Shown here: positions 1 through 8,371 of the stretch, one piece after another
Numbering within the stretch: position 1 is the stretch's first letter
Layout of the letters: every line of letters begins with the position of its first letter
Source: a virus
DNA: 32,895 nt
Strand: one strand, 5' to 3'
Virus record (IMG/VR): IMGVR_UViG_3300006736_000040
Coordinates: 1-32,895 of that record
Program-made: the position numbers and the translations under genes
The notes under the pieces: generated by a model
What the model was told of the DNA's origin: nothing
Databases searched by the model: none
Seen by the model: only the letters and a program-made list of their open reading frames with translations

Positions 1-531
1 AGCAGCAGTGGGATTCATCCTCGTCACGCTCGATATTACATCCGTCGTGTACGCAATGATAAGAAAGATCCGCTATCTCAAAAGCTTATCTGCAGCGGGA
101 TCCAATACATAGAAGATCCTTACAACAAAGATGCGTGGGTGTTTGAGTTTCCTATGAAAGCTACAAGCTCCATAACGCGTCACGATGTATCTGCTATGGA
201 ACAGTTAGCACTATGGAAGAAGTTCGCATTACATTATTGCGAGCATAAACCCAGTATGACTTGTTATGTTAAGGAGACAGAGTGGCCATCTGTAGGTGCT
301 TGGATATGGGAGAACTTCGATATAGTCAATGGAATCAGCTTCTTACCTAGTGCTGATGAGGGTCACGTGTATCAAGCAGCGCCATACGAGGATATATCTA
401 AAACGACATTTCAGAAATGGAACAAAAAATATGGTAAAATAGAGCTTACCTGGGATGACCTGATAGAACAGGTTGATGATACTACAGGTAGCCAGGAGTA
501 CGCATGCGTCGCAGGCGCGTGTGAAATTTAA
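1..531 (+). CDS. nrdJ: Adenosylcobalamin-dependent (class II) ribonucleotide reductase, C-terminal part; 5' end outside window
   Basis: The frame is open from base 1, so only the last 176 residues are present. Class II reductases reduce ribonucleotides to deoxyribonucleotides with a cobalamin radical, and phages use them to feed DNA synthesis. What I see: a W-x-W-E-N-F-D-x-V-N-G-I-S-F-L-P block, then a HVYQAAPYE segment, and a C-terminus ending CVAGACEI. The two cysteines, five residues apart and two residues from the end, match the redox-shuttle pair (C731/C736) of the monomeric Lactobacillus leichmannii RTPR type. A GTG at 139 is not the real start, because homologous-looking sequence continues upstream to base 1. 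The catalytic cysteine and glycyl/cobalamin regions lie outside the window. The gene is followed after 21 bases by a small gene with a strong Shine-Dalgarno site. The family call is firm; the exact subtype is inferred. Confidence 0.88.
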   Translation, partial: SSSGIHPRHARYYIRRVRNDKKDPLSQKLICSGIQYIEDPYNKDAWVFEFPMKATSSITRHDVSAMEQLALWKKFALHYCEHKPSMTCYVKETEWPSVGAWIWENFDIVNGISFLPSADEGHVYQAAPYEDISKTTFQKWNKKYGKIELTWDDLIEQVDDTTGSQEYACVAGACEI

Positions 532-552
532 CGGTGTAACAGGAGGTGTATT

Positions 553-822
553 ATGAGATTAGTACTACAAAACCAGCACGTTCGTGCTATGGATCGTTTT
601 TTCAACAGAGCTTTAGATTATGGAATGGGCAATCCATTCGCAGTAATGGACCGTATGTTAGATGCTATAACAGTACCGGTTCCGCCCGCAGAGGGAACAG
701 AGTTCACAACTTATAAGATGGTACCAACTACCTATCGGACTGAGTACGAAAAGGACGACAAAGGTAATGTCACTGTCAAGTATATCGTGGTAGAACCTGA
801 AGAGGAGAAAGAAACTGCGTGA
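553..822 (+). CDS. Small hypothetical phage protein (89 aa)
   Basis: ATG start preceded by a near-perfect AGGAGGTG ribosome site at about 541-548, which makes this start secure. The product is 89 residues. The N-terminal half is mildly basic (MRLVLQNQHVRAMDRFFNRA), the middle is proline-rich, and the C-terminus is strongly acidic (EPEEEKETA). No catalytic motif, membrane segment or cysteine pattern is visible and I do not recognise the family. It lies directly downstream of the ribonucleotide reductase and its last bases overlap the next gene in a GTGA arrangement. It is therefore probably co-transcribed and translationally coupled. Such small genes beside nucleotide-metabolism genes are common in phages, but no function can be given. 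Confidence 0.75.
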   Translation: MRLVLQNQHVRAMDRFFNRALDYGMGNPFAVMDRMLDAITVPVPPAEGTEFTTYKMVPTTYRTEYEKDDKGNVTVKYIVVEPEEEKETA

Positions 823-1073
823 AACTAGTCAAGGTTGAGTGGTTTGATACTGTTCAATCGTCTGGTTGGGATACAGCCGATGAGGTTAACATTATGAAAG
901 TTAGCCAAATCGGTTATTTCCTTAATCGATCTACTTGGTCAGAGGAAGGCGTATTGAAACTGGCAGACACTGTAGCAGAAGAAGAGTATTACGGTATTAC
1001 CGCTATACCCAAAGGTTGTGTACACAGAGTCTCATCTTTCTCAGGAGACGTAGATTTCATAGAAGTATTTTAA
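819..1073 (+). CDS. Small hypothetical phage protein (84 aa)
   Basis: GTG start overlapping the previous stop codon (GTGA at 819-822), typical of translational coupling; AGAGGAGAAA just upstream supplies a ribosome site. The 84-residue acidic product begins MKLVKVEWFD and has a tryptophan-containing segment followed by KVSQIGYFLNRSTW. The pattern resembles small cytoplasmic phage proteins that begin with K-V-x-W-x-D and carry a later 'G-Y-x-x-x' strand, possibly a compact beta-rich fold. No function is known to me. It is the last plus-strand gene before the convergent late operon, and its stop codon lies one base from the branched stem structure at 1074-1133. Confidence 0.7.
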   Translation: MKLVKVEWFDTVQSSGWDTADEVNIMKVSQIGYFLNRSTWSEEGVLKLADTVAEEEYYGITAIPKGCVHRVSSFSGDVDFIEVF

Positions 1074-1133
1074 GCTGGGACACCTAGCCTGTACTCACGC
1101 AGGGAGCAACGCTTTCTGAGACTAGGGCCCAGC
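1074..1133. terminator. Branched stem structure between convergent operons (candidate bidirectional terminator or structured RNA)
   Basis: The 62-base gap between the plus-strand genes and the giant minus-strand gene is filled by complementary arms. GCTGGG (1074-1079) pairs with CCCAGC (1128-1133). CCTAG (1083-1087) pairs with CTAGG (1122-1126). Inside are two small hairpins: CCTG/CAGG (1088-1091 with 1100-1103) and GAGC/GCTT (1104-1107 with 1111-1114, one G-U pair). The minus-strand transcript continues into TTAAAA and the plus-strand transcript into TTAATCTCTCTT, so neither has a classic U run. Position argues for termination in both directions; the branching would also fit a small structured RNA. 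Confidence 0.5.
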
Positions 1134-1135
1134 AG

Positions 1136-4100
1136 TTAATCTCTCTTACGCCTACGTCTACGACGTTTGCGTCTCCTTCTGCTTCTTGATGAAGATCCGC
1201 CACTAGAAAGAGTTGGACCCATAACCTGTTTAGATAACGGAAGCGTTTGACTAAGAAGCCTTAGCCACGCATTATCCTTGTCACTTAATAAAGCATCACC
1301 AAAAGCAGAAGCATCGCCACCTATTGGTCCTAATATCTCCCCAAAAATTCGACTTTGCGTCGAATCCCACCACCCTCTCTTATATGGGAAGGTAAGGTTT
1401 ACCAAAGCCGTACCTGGAGCAGAAAGTAAACCGGTTCTATCTAATCGGCGTACAAATTGTTTATAATCTCCAGGTATCACTTCCAGATCTTCGTCATCTA
1501 GATCACCACGTATCACGCCTCTTAAGATTTCGGCAAACATTACAGCACCATACATAGTCATAGCTGTGGCTGCTACACGGCCTACCTGTTTCGCCCGCTC
1601 TACGTTATCAACCTTAGTAGCCATATCATTACCAATAGCAGTCATCAATGTATTACCGAACGTGGTAATAAAACGCTTGAATAAGACTAGTGGGGCTATC
1701 AACGGATTCTTAAACGCCTTAGCCGTAGTCGCGTCATTAGGTCGAGTAATAACTTGGTCTATAAAACGTAAAGCACCAGCATTGAAAGCAGCTTGTCCAC
1801 TAGCAGTACTAAGATCTATATCCTCTGTAATGCCATAATCTAAAAGATCTTGTTTAAATTGCTTATACAATCTGGCGCGACGGCCACTTAAGCTTTTGCC
1901 CGAATGTTTCTGAACAAATTTGATTCTGCGCCCTGTATGTCTTTGAAAATTTCTCAACGCCATCAACTGTTGCATCTCTGTCATTGTAACAAGCATCGTA
2001 GCTTGCATAAAGACTTGCATATTGAACACAGCGCGCACACGCTTAGGAATCTTACCCGTAATACCTCCCCTCGCACCGGCTCGCAAACCACCTCGCGCGA
2101 AATTAGGATTAGAATACCTTGTAGCAACTAAATCACCCATAGCTTGAATATCAGCTATACCCAACTCACGTAATAGTTGTATGTCACTAATGATACCTGC
2201 CCCGCCGATATCCTTTGAATACTTGCGCATCGCAGGTAAGTGCTGGTTAAAGATAAGTTTAGATAATCCATTAGCAGCTTTATACCCAGCCCAGGCTGTA
2301 CCTGCCATGAAGTCCATAAACCAATGATGTGGCGAGACATCTCCTCGCAGCATAGGCGTGAAGAATTCAGGCATAGATGCAAGAGTTACCAATGGTAGTT
2401 TGAATAAAACCTGCGTGTTGCTGATACGCTGCAGCCACTTCCTTGTCGCCATATTGGCCACATCATAACCATATTGGTTACGTAGTATTCTAGCCATATC
2501 CCACACAGCTTTCTCAAAGCGCTTTTCGCTCATCCACGGCATAGGACTATCAGTTTTCTTAAGCTTCAATACCTCCTTATTGTGAGCGCGTATCTGTGCT
2601 ACGCCCTCTTTTATCATAGCTCTCAACAATTCATCATTACTACCAAAGCGCTTCGAATATTCCGTGCGCTCTACAGCTTTTTGAACAAACCTAGGCATTA
2701 ACGCTTGTAAATCATCAAGCACCAACCTCTCATCCATCAGTGCTTCAGTAGGTAACGAATCTAAATACTCTTGGATTAAATTATCCTTTTTGATATCTTC
2801 TTCACTTCTTAATTGATCTGCTACAATATTAGTCCAATCGCCCTGTACGAAGCCACCACTATTTATAACTGCATTATACAGATCTTCAACTGTTATACCA
2901 GCTTCTTCAAAAATAGTACTCTTACCACCATGCGGCGTGAACACGCTAGAAATTGCTCTCAGAAATTTAGCTTTACCTTGGCGGGTTGCTAGATATTCAA
3001 TATTCCATACACGTGGCACATGTGTATCACCGGCACCACGTAAGTTAAGTGGCTTCTTAAGGCCTGCCGTTTCCTCCGCTGCGTAAGTATCTATACGTGT
3101 TATTAAAGTCTTTAATTCTTTTGCGGCACTTTCAATCTTTTTACTAGAGAATGTAACCGGCCTATCTATTAAGTAATCAATAATTTCACGATTAGTAGCA
3201 TCGTCTATTACACCATCACGTCCTGTAACGCGAGCAAATATCTTGGATAATGTCGAATAAAATTCACCAGAACGCATGGAGACGTCTTGAACGAGATCAG
3301 AACCCGTCTCTAAACCTCCCGCCCTTCTTCCAGATACATGTGCTCGCTGTATAAGGTCGGCGATTTGATCTGCTGCCGTTATATTACCTTGTGATGTGCC
3401 AAACCTGGTTACCTTATTAAAATCACGTATAGCTTGTACTGGCTTGCCCCATAAGAAGCTAGTTATGTTATACCAAAAACCATCGTTGAAATGTTCTGTA
3501 TAATCTCTTTCTTTGGGTGGTTTACGTAAGCGTTCCAAATTATAGGTTTCGAATACAACCTTTTCCCAATCTTCTAACTTTGCCCCTTGTGGAATAAATG
3601 GAAGCTCTTCACCGTCTTTCTTGGCCCGCTCAACCTGTGGGTGTACATAACCATATGCGGTTAGTATACGAGGTATACCCGCTAACTGCTTCATTGCAGC
3701 CGGCGCTATTTCTGGTTCTGGAAAGGGCTTGATACGTTTTGCGATATCTTCTATACTTTCGCTAGGGGTCCACGCACCAGAAGCTTTCAAAGCCTCTAAG
3801 TATATCTGCGTAGTAGACTTCTTGGAATCTTCTGCATGCTTCTTTAAGTATTTAGTAAATTTTTGTATCTGTTTATTTTCAGAATCATGTATAGAGCGAT
3901 CCTTTAAGGATTCATTCCAACTCTTTGGCAACGGAAACATATTCCACGCGAAGTCTAACCCATACCCACGCAAGGGAACCATATGATCTGCGGAATGTTG
4001 TATACCCGTTTCTTTAGATAATTGAGGAATGATAACCTTTTCTATGACTCTCTTTATTTTTTCGTCTTTTGCTTTTCTATCACTGTTTATCCTTAAGGCC

Positions 4101-7100
4101 CGCCACTCCTTACTTATGTTAATTATAGATTCTCTTTGATAACGCCAAGCGTCTGTAGGACGTACCTTCGTTAACTCTGCAAAGTCGTTTAGAGATGTCC
4201 AATATGTTATACCCTTGTACTTTACAGGTACTAATTGCACACCACCTGTCATCAACACTCCACCCTCTGGATCTAAGTCGCTTTGATACAGTTCCTCTTT
4301 CTTCCTCTCCAAGATACCTTCAGGGGTTTCTACGGCATTACCATCTTCGTCTGTCAATTGATACCACGAAGGATCTATCGCTTCACCCTGTGAGTCGTAT
4401 TCAACGCCAGCTATCTCTGTAGTATCTTCTACATCATCTGATAACATACGATTCATACGAGCAACTTCCCAATTTTCTACTCTACTCTTGCTCTCTTTAT
4501 AACGCGTAATGGGCCCAGGAGCTAACCGTGTATATCGACCTTCTTTCTTAAGCTCTTCTATTAACGCTTCTGGATCAGCGGGTTTAGATTCCGTGTAAGT
4601 TTCTTTTTTGGCCAACTTTTCCCTAAACCTTGCAAGTTCAGCGCGTTCGGATTCATTCTTAAATTCTGCAGGTGCACGAAGGAAAAGTAATCTTGCTCTT
4701 TTGCCTTTCAACGAGGGCGTAGCGCCGCTTTCAACCCACAGGAGTTCATCTGCAGTCGGTGGAGCTTTCAATAAAGCTTGCTTTTGCTTATTGGTTATAT
4801 CAGTAGCATCGTAACGCGTGCGCGTAGCCTCAGCCTGCGCTACCTCAGCCCGCTCGCCCATGTCTGTCGCTTGTTCTTCAGTATAAACCTCTGCCCAAGG
4901 CACAAGATCTTCATAAGCTCCAATACCATAGACAGCTTCTGTGATAGTCCTCTTCACAGTTGGTCCAGCCTTACCTTGGAATATGCGTCTAACGTTATTT
5001 ACCGCTAAACGGCGAATCTCTGCCTCCTCGGGGGTAATATCGCCAGCCTTCTCCAACCTGTTGATTTCTTCTTGAGCAAAAGGATACGTCATCTTCCCTT
5101 CCATAGGATGCTTAGCGCCCTTGGGTCGATACTTAAGTATCTCTGCGTCTGTCTTACCTATCCTTCTGGCCCGTTGGTCACGACGCGCTTCTGCTTTTCG
5201 CACGCGCTCCTTAGTTCCTGTCATTTGCGCAGCGAATGGAGCGATAAACTTTTCAACCGCTTCTAAATTACCGTCAAGAATATTTTGTGATTGTTCTACA
5301 AAAACATCAAAATCACCTGCGTCTATACCACGCTTCCTAGCTGCCTTACCCATCACAGCACGAAGACGCGCGGCTAAATCCAATAGGGCAACTTTCTCAG
5401 ATTCGGATATATCCATAGCTGCGATTTCAGGACGTATCTTCTTACTCATCCTGTTACTTATATCGCGAACTACCGTATCTTTCTTGGGCATTCTTGCTCT
5501 TGATTCTAATATGCCCGGCTCTTCTAAAGCTTCAATACGTTGATTTACACCATCCCAAAGTTCTTCTCTTGTAAAGGGTGTATTGGCAGCATAAGAAGTT
5601 ATGCGATAATCCAGTGTACCGTCTTGTGCGGCTTCAGCAGCAGTAGCATCCTCATCATAGATATTCATGATCTCATCTATGGTGTCTACATATAATTCTG
5701 CATCTGTTTTTTCTGTGGTTTCTTTAGGCGCAGGCAATGCTTTCTGTGTAGGCCTTTCTATAGCAAGTGCTTTGGGCTCTGGTAGTCGCGGGGTTTCTCG
5801 TTCTGGTAAGCGTGGAGTTGTAGGTTCATCAAAGTAATCATATGCAGGACCGCGTTGGGTTGTAAGCTCCACTGCAGGACGACGCCATGTCTGTTGAGTG
5901 ATAGCCCTGTCTGGCACTCTTACAGTACCCTCTTCTACCATTTGCGCGAAGGATTCCCTCTGCCCAGACTCCATCTTCCTTTTAAGTTGACCAGCAACCA
6001 TATTTTGTGCTTGTTGCTTGTAACTAGTATTGGCGTCATTAAAAAACGCGTCCATTTCACTTTCGGATAATGGACCACCATCATCACCACCTTCTCCTTC
6101 AGGATCTCTTATAGGATCATGGACACTGTTTACGTTTTTACGACCATACTCATCATTGACATATTGTATTATAAGAGAATCAACATCTTCTTGATTCTCT
6201 GCAATATTAATTGTATCTACAAGTTCTTCTCCCTCATAAACCTCTATCAATTCTTGGTTAGCATCGTAATGAAACGTAACTTCCATTGATCTTTCACCTG
6301 GATCATCAGAACTAGTCCAACCCGCATTAGGATCTACAGCGATATCAAATTTATATATTGTATCTATATCCGGCACAACTACATCAGCTAGCTGTTGCAC
6401 AAATGGATCACCTGGAACTAAACGCGTTGCAGGCTCTAGTATCATTCTAGGATCTGCTGCAATACCAGCAGCTGCGCCACCAACCTGCTTCAGAAACTTC
6501 CTGCGACTTGGATCTTTTGGTCCACGTGATTCCAAAACGGCACCACTTAGTTCGTCCAACCACACCTCATAATTAAGATCCCATTCGGCCTCTTCAAACG
6601 TGTCAAAATCACCATATTCTCTACGTAGATAAAGTTCATTATCATCCCAATCTTCTTGGATAGATGCCATTCTTTGCTTGCTAAAACGAACTTTTTCATT
6701 AGGAGCCGTAGCACGCTCAACAGCTACTTCTCGCATTCTATCAGGAAACCGTGTTACATTGTCTCGTGATTCTAATATACCTTCCTTATTGATAATAGGT
6801 GCTTGCTTAGTTGTTCCACGCTCTGCCTGTACAGCAGCCTTAGTAATCAAATCATATATTTGACTATTGGAAAAATCTGCTTCGAACCCTAATATTTCCT
6901 TTTTTCTCAAAAAGTTCTTGACATTGGCGATAATAGATTTTGTGATACTAGCATCTATTCCCTTAGCGCGAGCTACACTACTTATAAACTCTGCAGCTAC
7001 GTCTCTATGACCATTTGGCCTCCGTAGATATTCAGCATATTGTGAATTACGTGACAACCATTCGTCTATGTCTTTTCTGCGCTTGTTGTAAAACTGATCT

Positions 7101-8365
7101 AAAAAACCAGCCTTGTCTTGTAAGTTTTCAAGAAATACTTTATGATCTATAGACTCCTCTGCAATTAAATCTCTTACGTATTTTTGTACTTGCTTACGAG
7201 TAGGTTTACCACCTAACTCGCGATAAGCATTTTCAACGATTACATTAGATGTGCCCGTAATTGGATCGTAATAACCTGCAGTCTCTGATGTTGGGCCTCT
7301 CCTACCCTCCAAAGCGGCAGCTAGTTGCGCACCTTCTAATGTATCGAACACTCTTTGTTGGTCAGGATTTATCCCTGTTAAGCGCGCTTGCTCAGCTAAA
7401 GCACTTTGCCTCATATATTCTTGATCCGCTGGCATTGCACCAACTATCTCTTGAGGAACGGCCATAGCGGCTGACGCGCCTCCACCTGCACCCCCTCCTA
7501 TTATCCCAGCCGATGCTATCTCACCAGGCACAAATTCAACCCCACCAGGAGTTCCGTATGTAGAACCCAGTTGTTCCACACCAGTTTGTGCTGCCTCAGT
7601 TCCCAACTCCCCCGCCATACCACCGGCGGTTCTTGTTGCTACTGACCGCAGTGCGCCCTTAGTAGCCGTATTCATGATAGCCCCTAAACCAGCTCTATCT
7701 AAAGCACCTACTGCGCCAGCTGTTAATATAGCTTGAGCCCAATCCGCAGAGTCAGGTTCTACTCTTCCATTAGCTATGGCAAGTTTATTAGCGGTAGGAC
7801 CCGCAACCTGGGATGCAGACCAAAACATAGGACCGAGTATCCCACCAATAATACCACCTATAGCTCGACCTCTAGCACCACCGAACCGTCCAAATCTAGC
7901 CCCTGCGGCCGCGCCAGCTTTCATAGAAGCCATACTACCAGCTATTTGACCCGTCTGTTCAGCAGCAGCTCCTGGTAGATTACTAACAACACCACCAATA
8001 TCTTGTGGCGCCCATTCAGGACCCCAAGATTGAGTGAGTTCCCCAGCAAAAGTTGGAGCATCGGGCTGTGCCCATGATTGCATCGCCTCACCTAGACCGA
8101 CATCGATTCCAGGTATAGCCGCTATAGTCTCACCCATACCCCGCATAGGTGCTTTGATAGCCTCTAATGGGATATCCCAACCACTAGGTTTAGACTGCTG
8201 AAATGCCTGCTGACCCACAGAAGCAATAGGTGCGTACGCCTCAGGTGTTCCTGATTCAGTAAGGTATTGTTGTCGTATATTATTTAGAGCAGCTATATCA
8301 CCGGAAGCTTCTGCGTTTCTAAGAAGGTCGAGATAATAGTTTGAACGCTCCTGGTCTAGAGCCAT
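1136..8365 (-). CDS. Giant virion-associated polyvalent-type protein (2409 aa), probable DNA-ejection/internal virion protein
   Basis: Last gene of the late module and 22% of the window. Visible regions: alanine/glycine-rich N-terminus with a glycine-zipper-like stretch (about 143-180); an AEESIDH segment at 402-408 that could be a decayed metallopeptidase motif; SRRKFLK followed by GGAAAG at 620-634, a perfect twin-arginine consensus but internal; a proline-rich linker (about 840-880); long charged helical regions; an HNH-like block (H1457, D1460-H1461, N1475, N1484); and a C-terminal third (about 1640-2300) with RKWLQRISNTQVLFKLPLVTLASMPE, typical of phage large polyvalent/internal virion proteins. 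The last 17 residues are almost all arginine and lysine. A repeated LESR-type motif (530, 610, 952, 1351) falls near domain borders. The role is inferred: such proteins are packaged and ejected with DNA, as T7 gp16 and N4 vRNAP are. I see no RNA polymerase or lysozyme motif. Start: ATG 6 bases after the upstream stop, weak ribosome site, so coupling is likely. Confidence 0.85.
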   Translation of the reverse strand: MALDQERSNYYLDLLRNAEASGDIAALNNIRQQYLTESGTPEAYAPIASVGQQAFQQSKPSGWDIPLEAIKAPMRGMGETIAAIPGIDVGLGEAMQSWAQPDAPTFAGELTQSWGPEWAPQDIGGVVSNLPGAAAEQTGQIAGSMASMKAGAAAGARFGRFGGARGRAIGGIIGGILGPMFWSASQVAGPTANKLAIANGRVEPDSADWAQAILTAGAVGALDRAGLGAIMNTATKGALRSVATRTAGGMAGELGTEAAQTGVEQLGSTYGTPGGVEFVPGEIASAGIIGGGAGGGASAAMAVPQEIVGAMPADQEYMRQSALAEQARLTGINPDQQRVFDTLEGAQLAAALEGRRGPTSETAGYYDPITGTSNVIVENAYRELGGKPTRKQVQKYVRDLIAEESIDHKVFLENLQDKAGFLDQFYNKRRKDIDEWLSRNSQYAEYLRRPNGHRDVAAEFISSVARAKGIDASITKSIIANVKNFLRKKEILGFEADFSNSQIYDLITKAAVQAERGTTKQAPIINKEGILESRDNVTRFPDRMREVAVERATAPNEKVRFSKQRMASIQEDWDDNELYLRREYGDFDTFEEAEWDLNYEVWLDELSGAVLESRGPKDPSRRKFLKQVGGAAAGIAADPRMILEPATRLVPGDPFVQQLADVVVPDIDTIYKFDIAVDPNAGWTSSDDPGERSMEVTFHYDANQELIEVYEGEELVDTINIAENQEDVDSLIIQYVNDEYGRKNVNSVHDPIRDPEGEGGDDGGPLSESEMDAFFNDANTSYKQQAQNMVAGQLKRKMESGQRESFAQMVEEGTVRVPDRAITQQTWRRPAVELTTQRGPAYDYFDEPTTPRLPERETPRLPEPKALAIERPTQKALPAPKETTEKTDAELYVDTIDEIMNIYDEDATAAEAAQDGTLDYRITSYAANTPFTREELWDGVNQRIEALEEPGILESRARMPKKDTVVRDISNRMSKKIRPEIAAMDISESEKVALLDLAARLRAVMGKAARKRGIDAGDFDVFVEQSQNILDGNLEAVEKFIAPFAAQMTGTKERVRKAEARRDQRARRIGKTDAEILKYRPKGAKHPMEGKMTYPFAQEEINRLEKAGDITPEEAEIRRLAVNNVRRIFQGKAGPTVKRTITEAVYGIGAYEDLVPWAEVYTEEQATDMGERAEVAQAEATRTRYDATDITNKQKQALLKAPPTADELLWVESGATPSLKGKRARLLFLRAPAEFKNESERAELARFREKLAKKETYTESKPADPEALIEELKKEGRYTRLAPGPITRYKESKSRVENWEVARMNRMLSDDVEDTTEIAGVEYDSQGEAIDPSWYQLTDEDGNAVETPEGILERKKEELYQSDLDPEGGVLMTGGVQLVPVKYKGITYWTSLNDFAELTKVRPTDAWRYQRESIINISKEWRALRINSDRKAKDEKIKRVIEKVIIPQLSKETGIQHSADHMVPLRGYGLDFAWNMFPLPKSWNESLKDRSIHDSENKQIQKFTKYLKKHAEDSKKSTTQIYLEALKASGAWTPSESIEDIAKRIKPFPEPEIAPAAMKQLAGIPRILTAYGYVHPQVERAKKDGEELPFIPQGAKLEDWEKVVFETYNLERLRKPPKERDYTEHFNDGFWYNITSFLWGKPVQAIRDFNKVTRFGTSQGNITAADQIADLIQRAHVSGRRAGGLETGSDLVQDVSMRSGEFYSTLSKIFARVTGRDGVIDDATNREIIDYLIDRPVTFSSKKIESAAKELKTLITRIDTYAAEETAGLKKPLNLRGAGDTHVPRVWNIEYLATRQGKAKFLRAISSVFTPHGGKSTIFEEAGITVEDLYNAVINSGGFVQGDWTNIVADQLRSEEDIKKDNLIQEYLDSLPTEALMDERLVLDDLQALMPRFVQKAVERTEYSKRFGSNDELLRAMIKEGVAQIRAHNKEVLKLKKTDSPMPWMSEKRFEKAVWDMARILRNQYGYDVANMATRKWLQRISNTQVLFKLPLVTLASMPEFFTPMLRGDVSPHHWFMDFMAGTAWAGYKAANGLSKLIFNQHLPAMRKYSKDIGGAGIISDIQLLRELGIADIQAMGDLVATRYSNPNFARGGLRAGARGGITGKIPKRVRAVFNMQVFMQATMLVTMTEMQQLMALRNFQRHTGRRIKFVQKHSGKSLSGRRARLYKQFKQDLLDYGITEDIDLSTASGQAAFNAGALRFIDQVITRPNDATTAKAFKNPLIAPLVLFKRFITTFGNTLMTAIGNDMATKVDNVERAKQVGRVAATAMTMYGAVMFAEILRGVIRGDLDDEDLEVIPGDYKQFVRRLDRTGLLSAPGTALVNLTFPYKRGWWDSTQSRIFGEILGPIGGDASAFGDALLSDKDNAWLRLLSQTLPLSKQVMGPTLSSGGSSSRSRRRRKRRRRRRKRD

Positions 8366-8371
8366 TTGATT

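Noticed and set aside
1074-1133. Possible hammerhead or tRNA in the branched intergenic structure
   Set aside because: No CUGANGA/GAAA hammerhead core on either strand and no T-loop or anticodon arm; kept only as an unassigned structure.
5121-5543. 140-codon plus-strand open frame opposite the giant gene
   Set aside because: Lies entirely inside a continuous minus-strand coding region; no start signal and no recognisable protein features.
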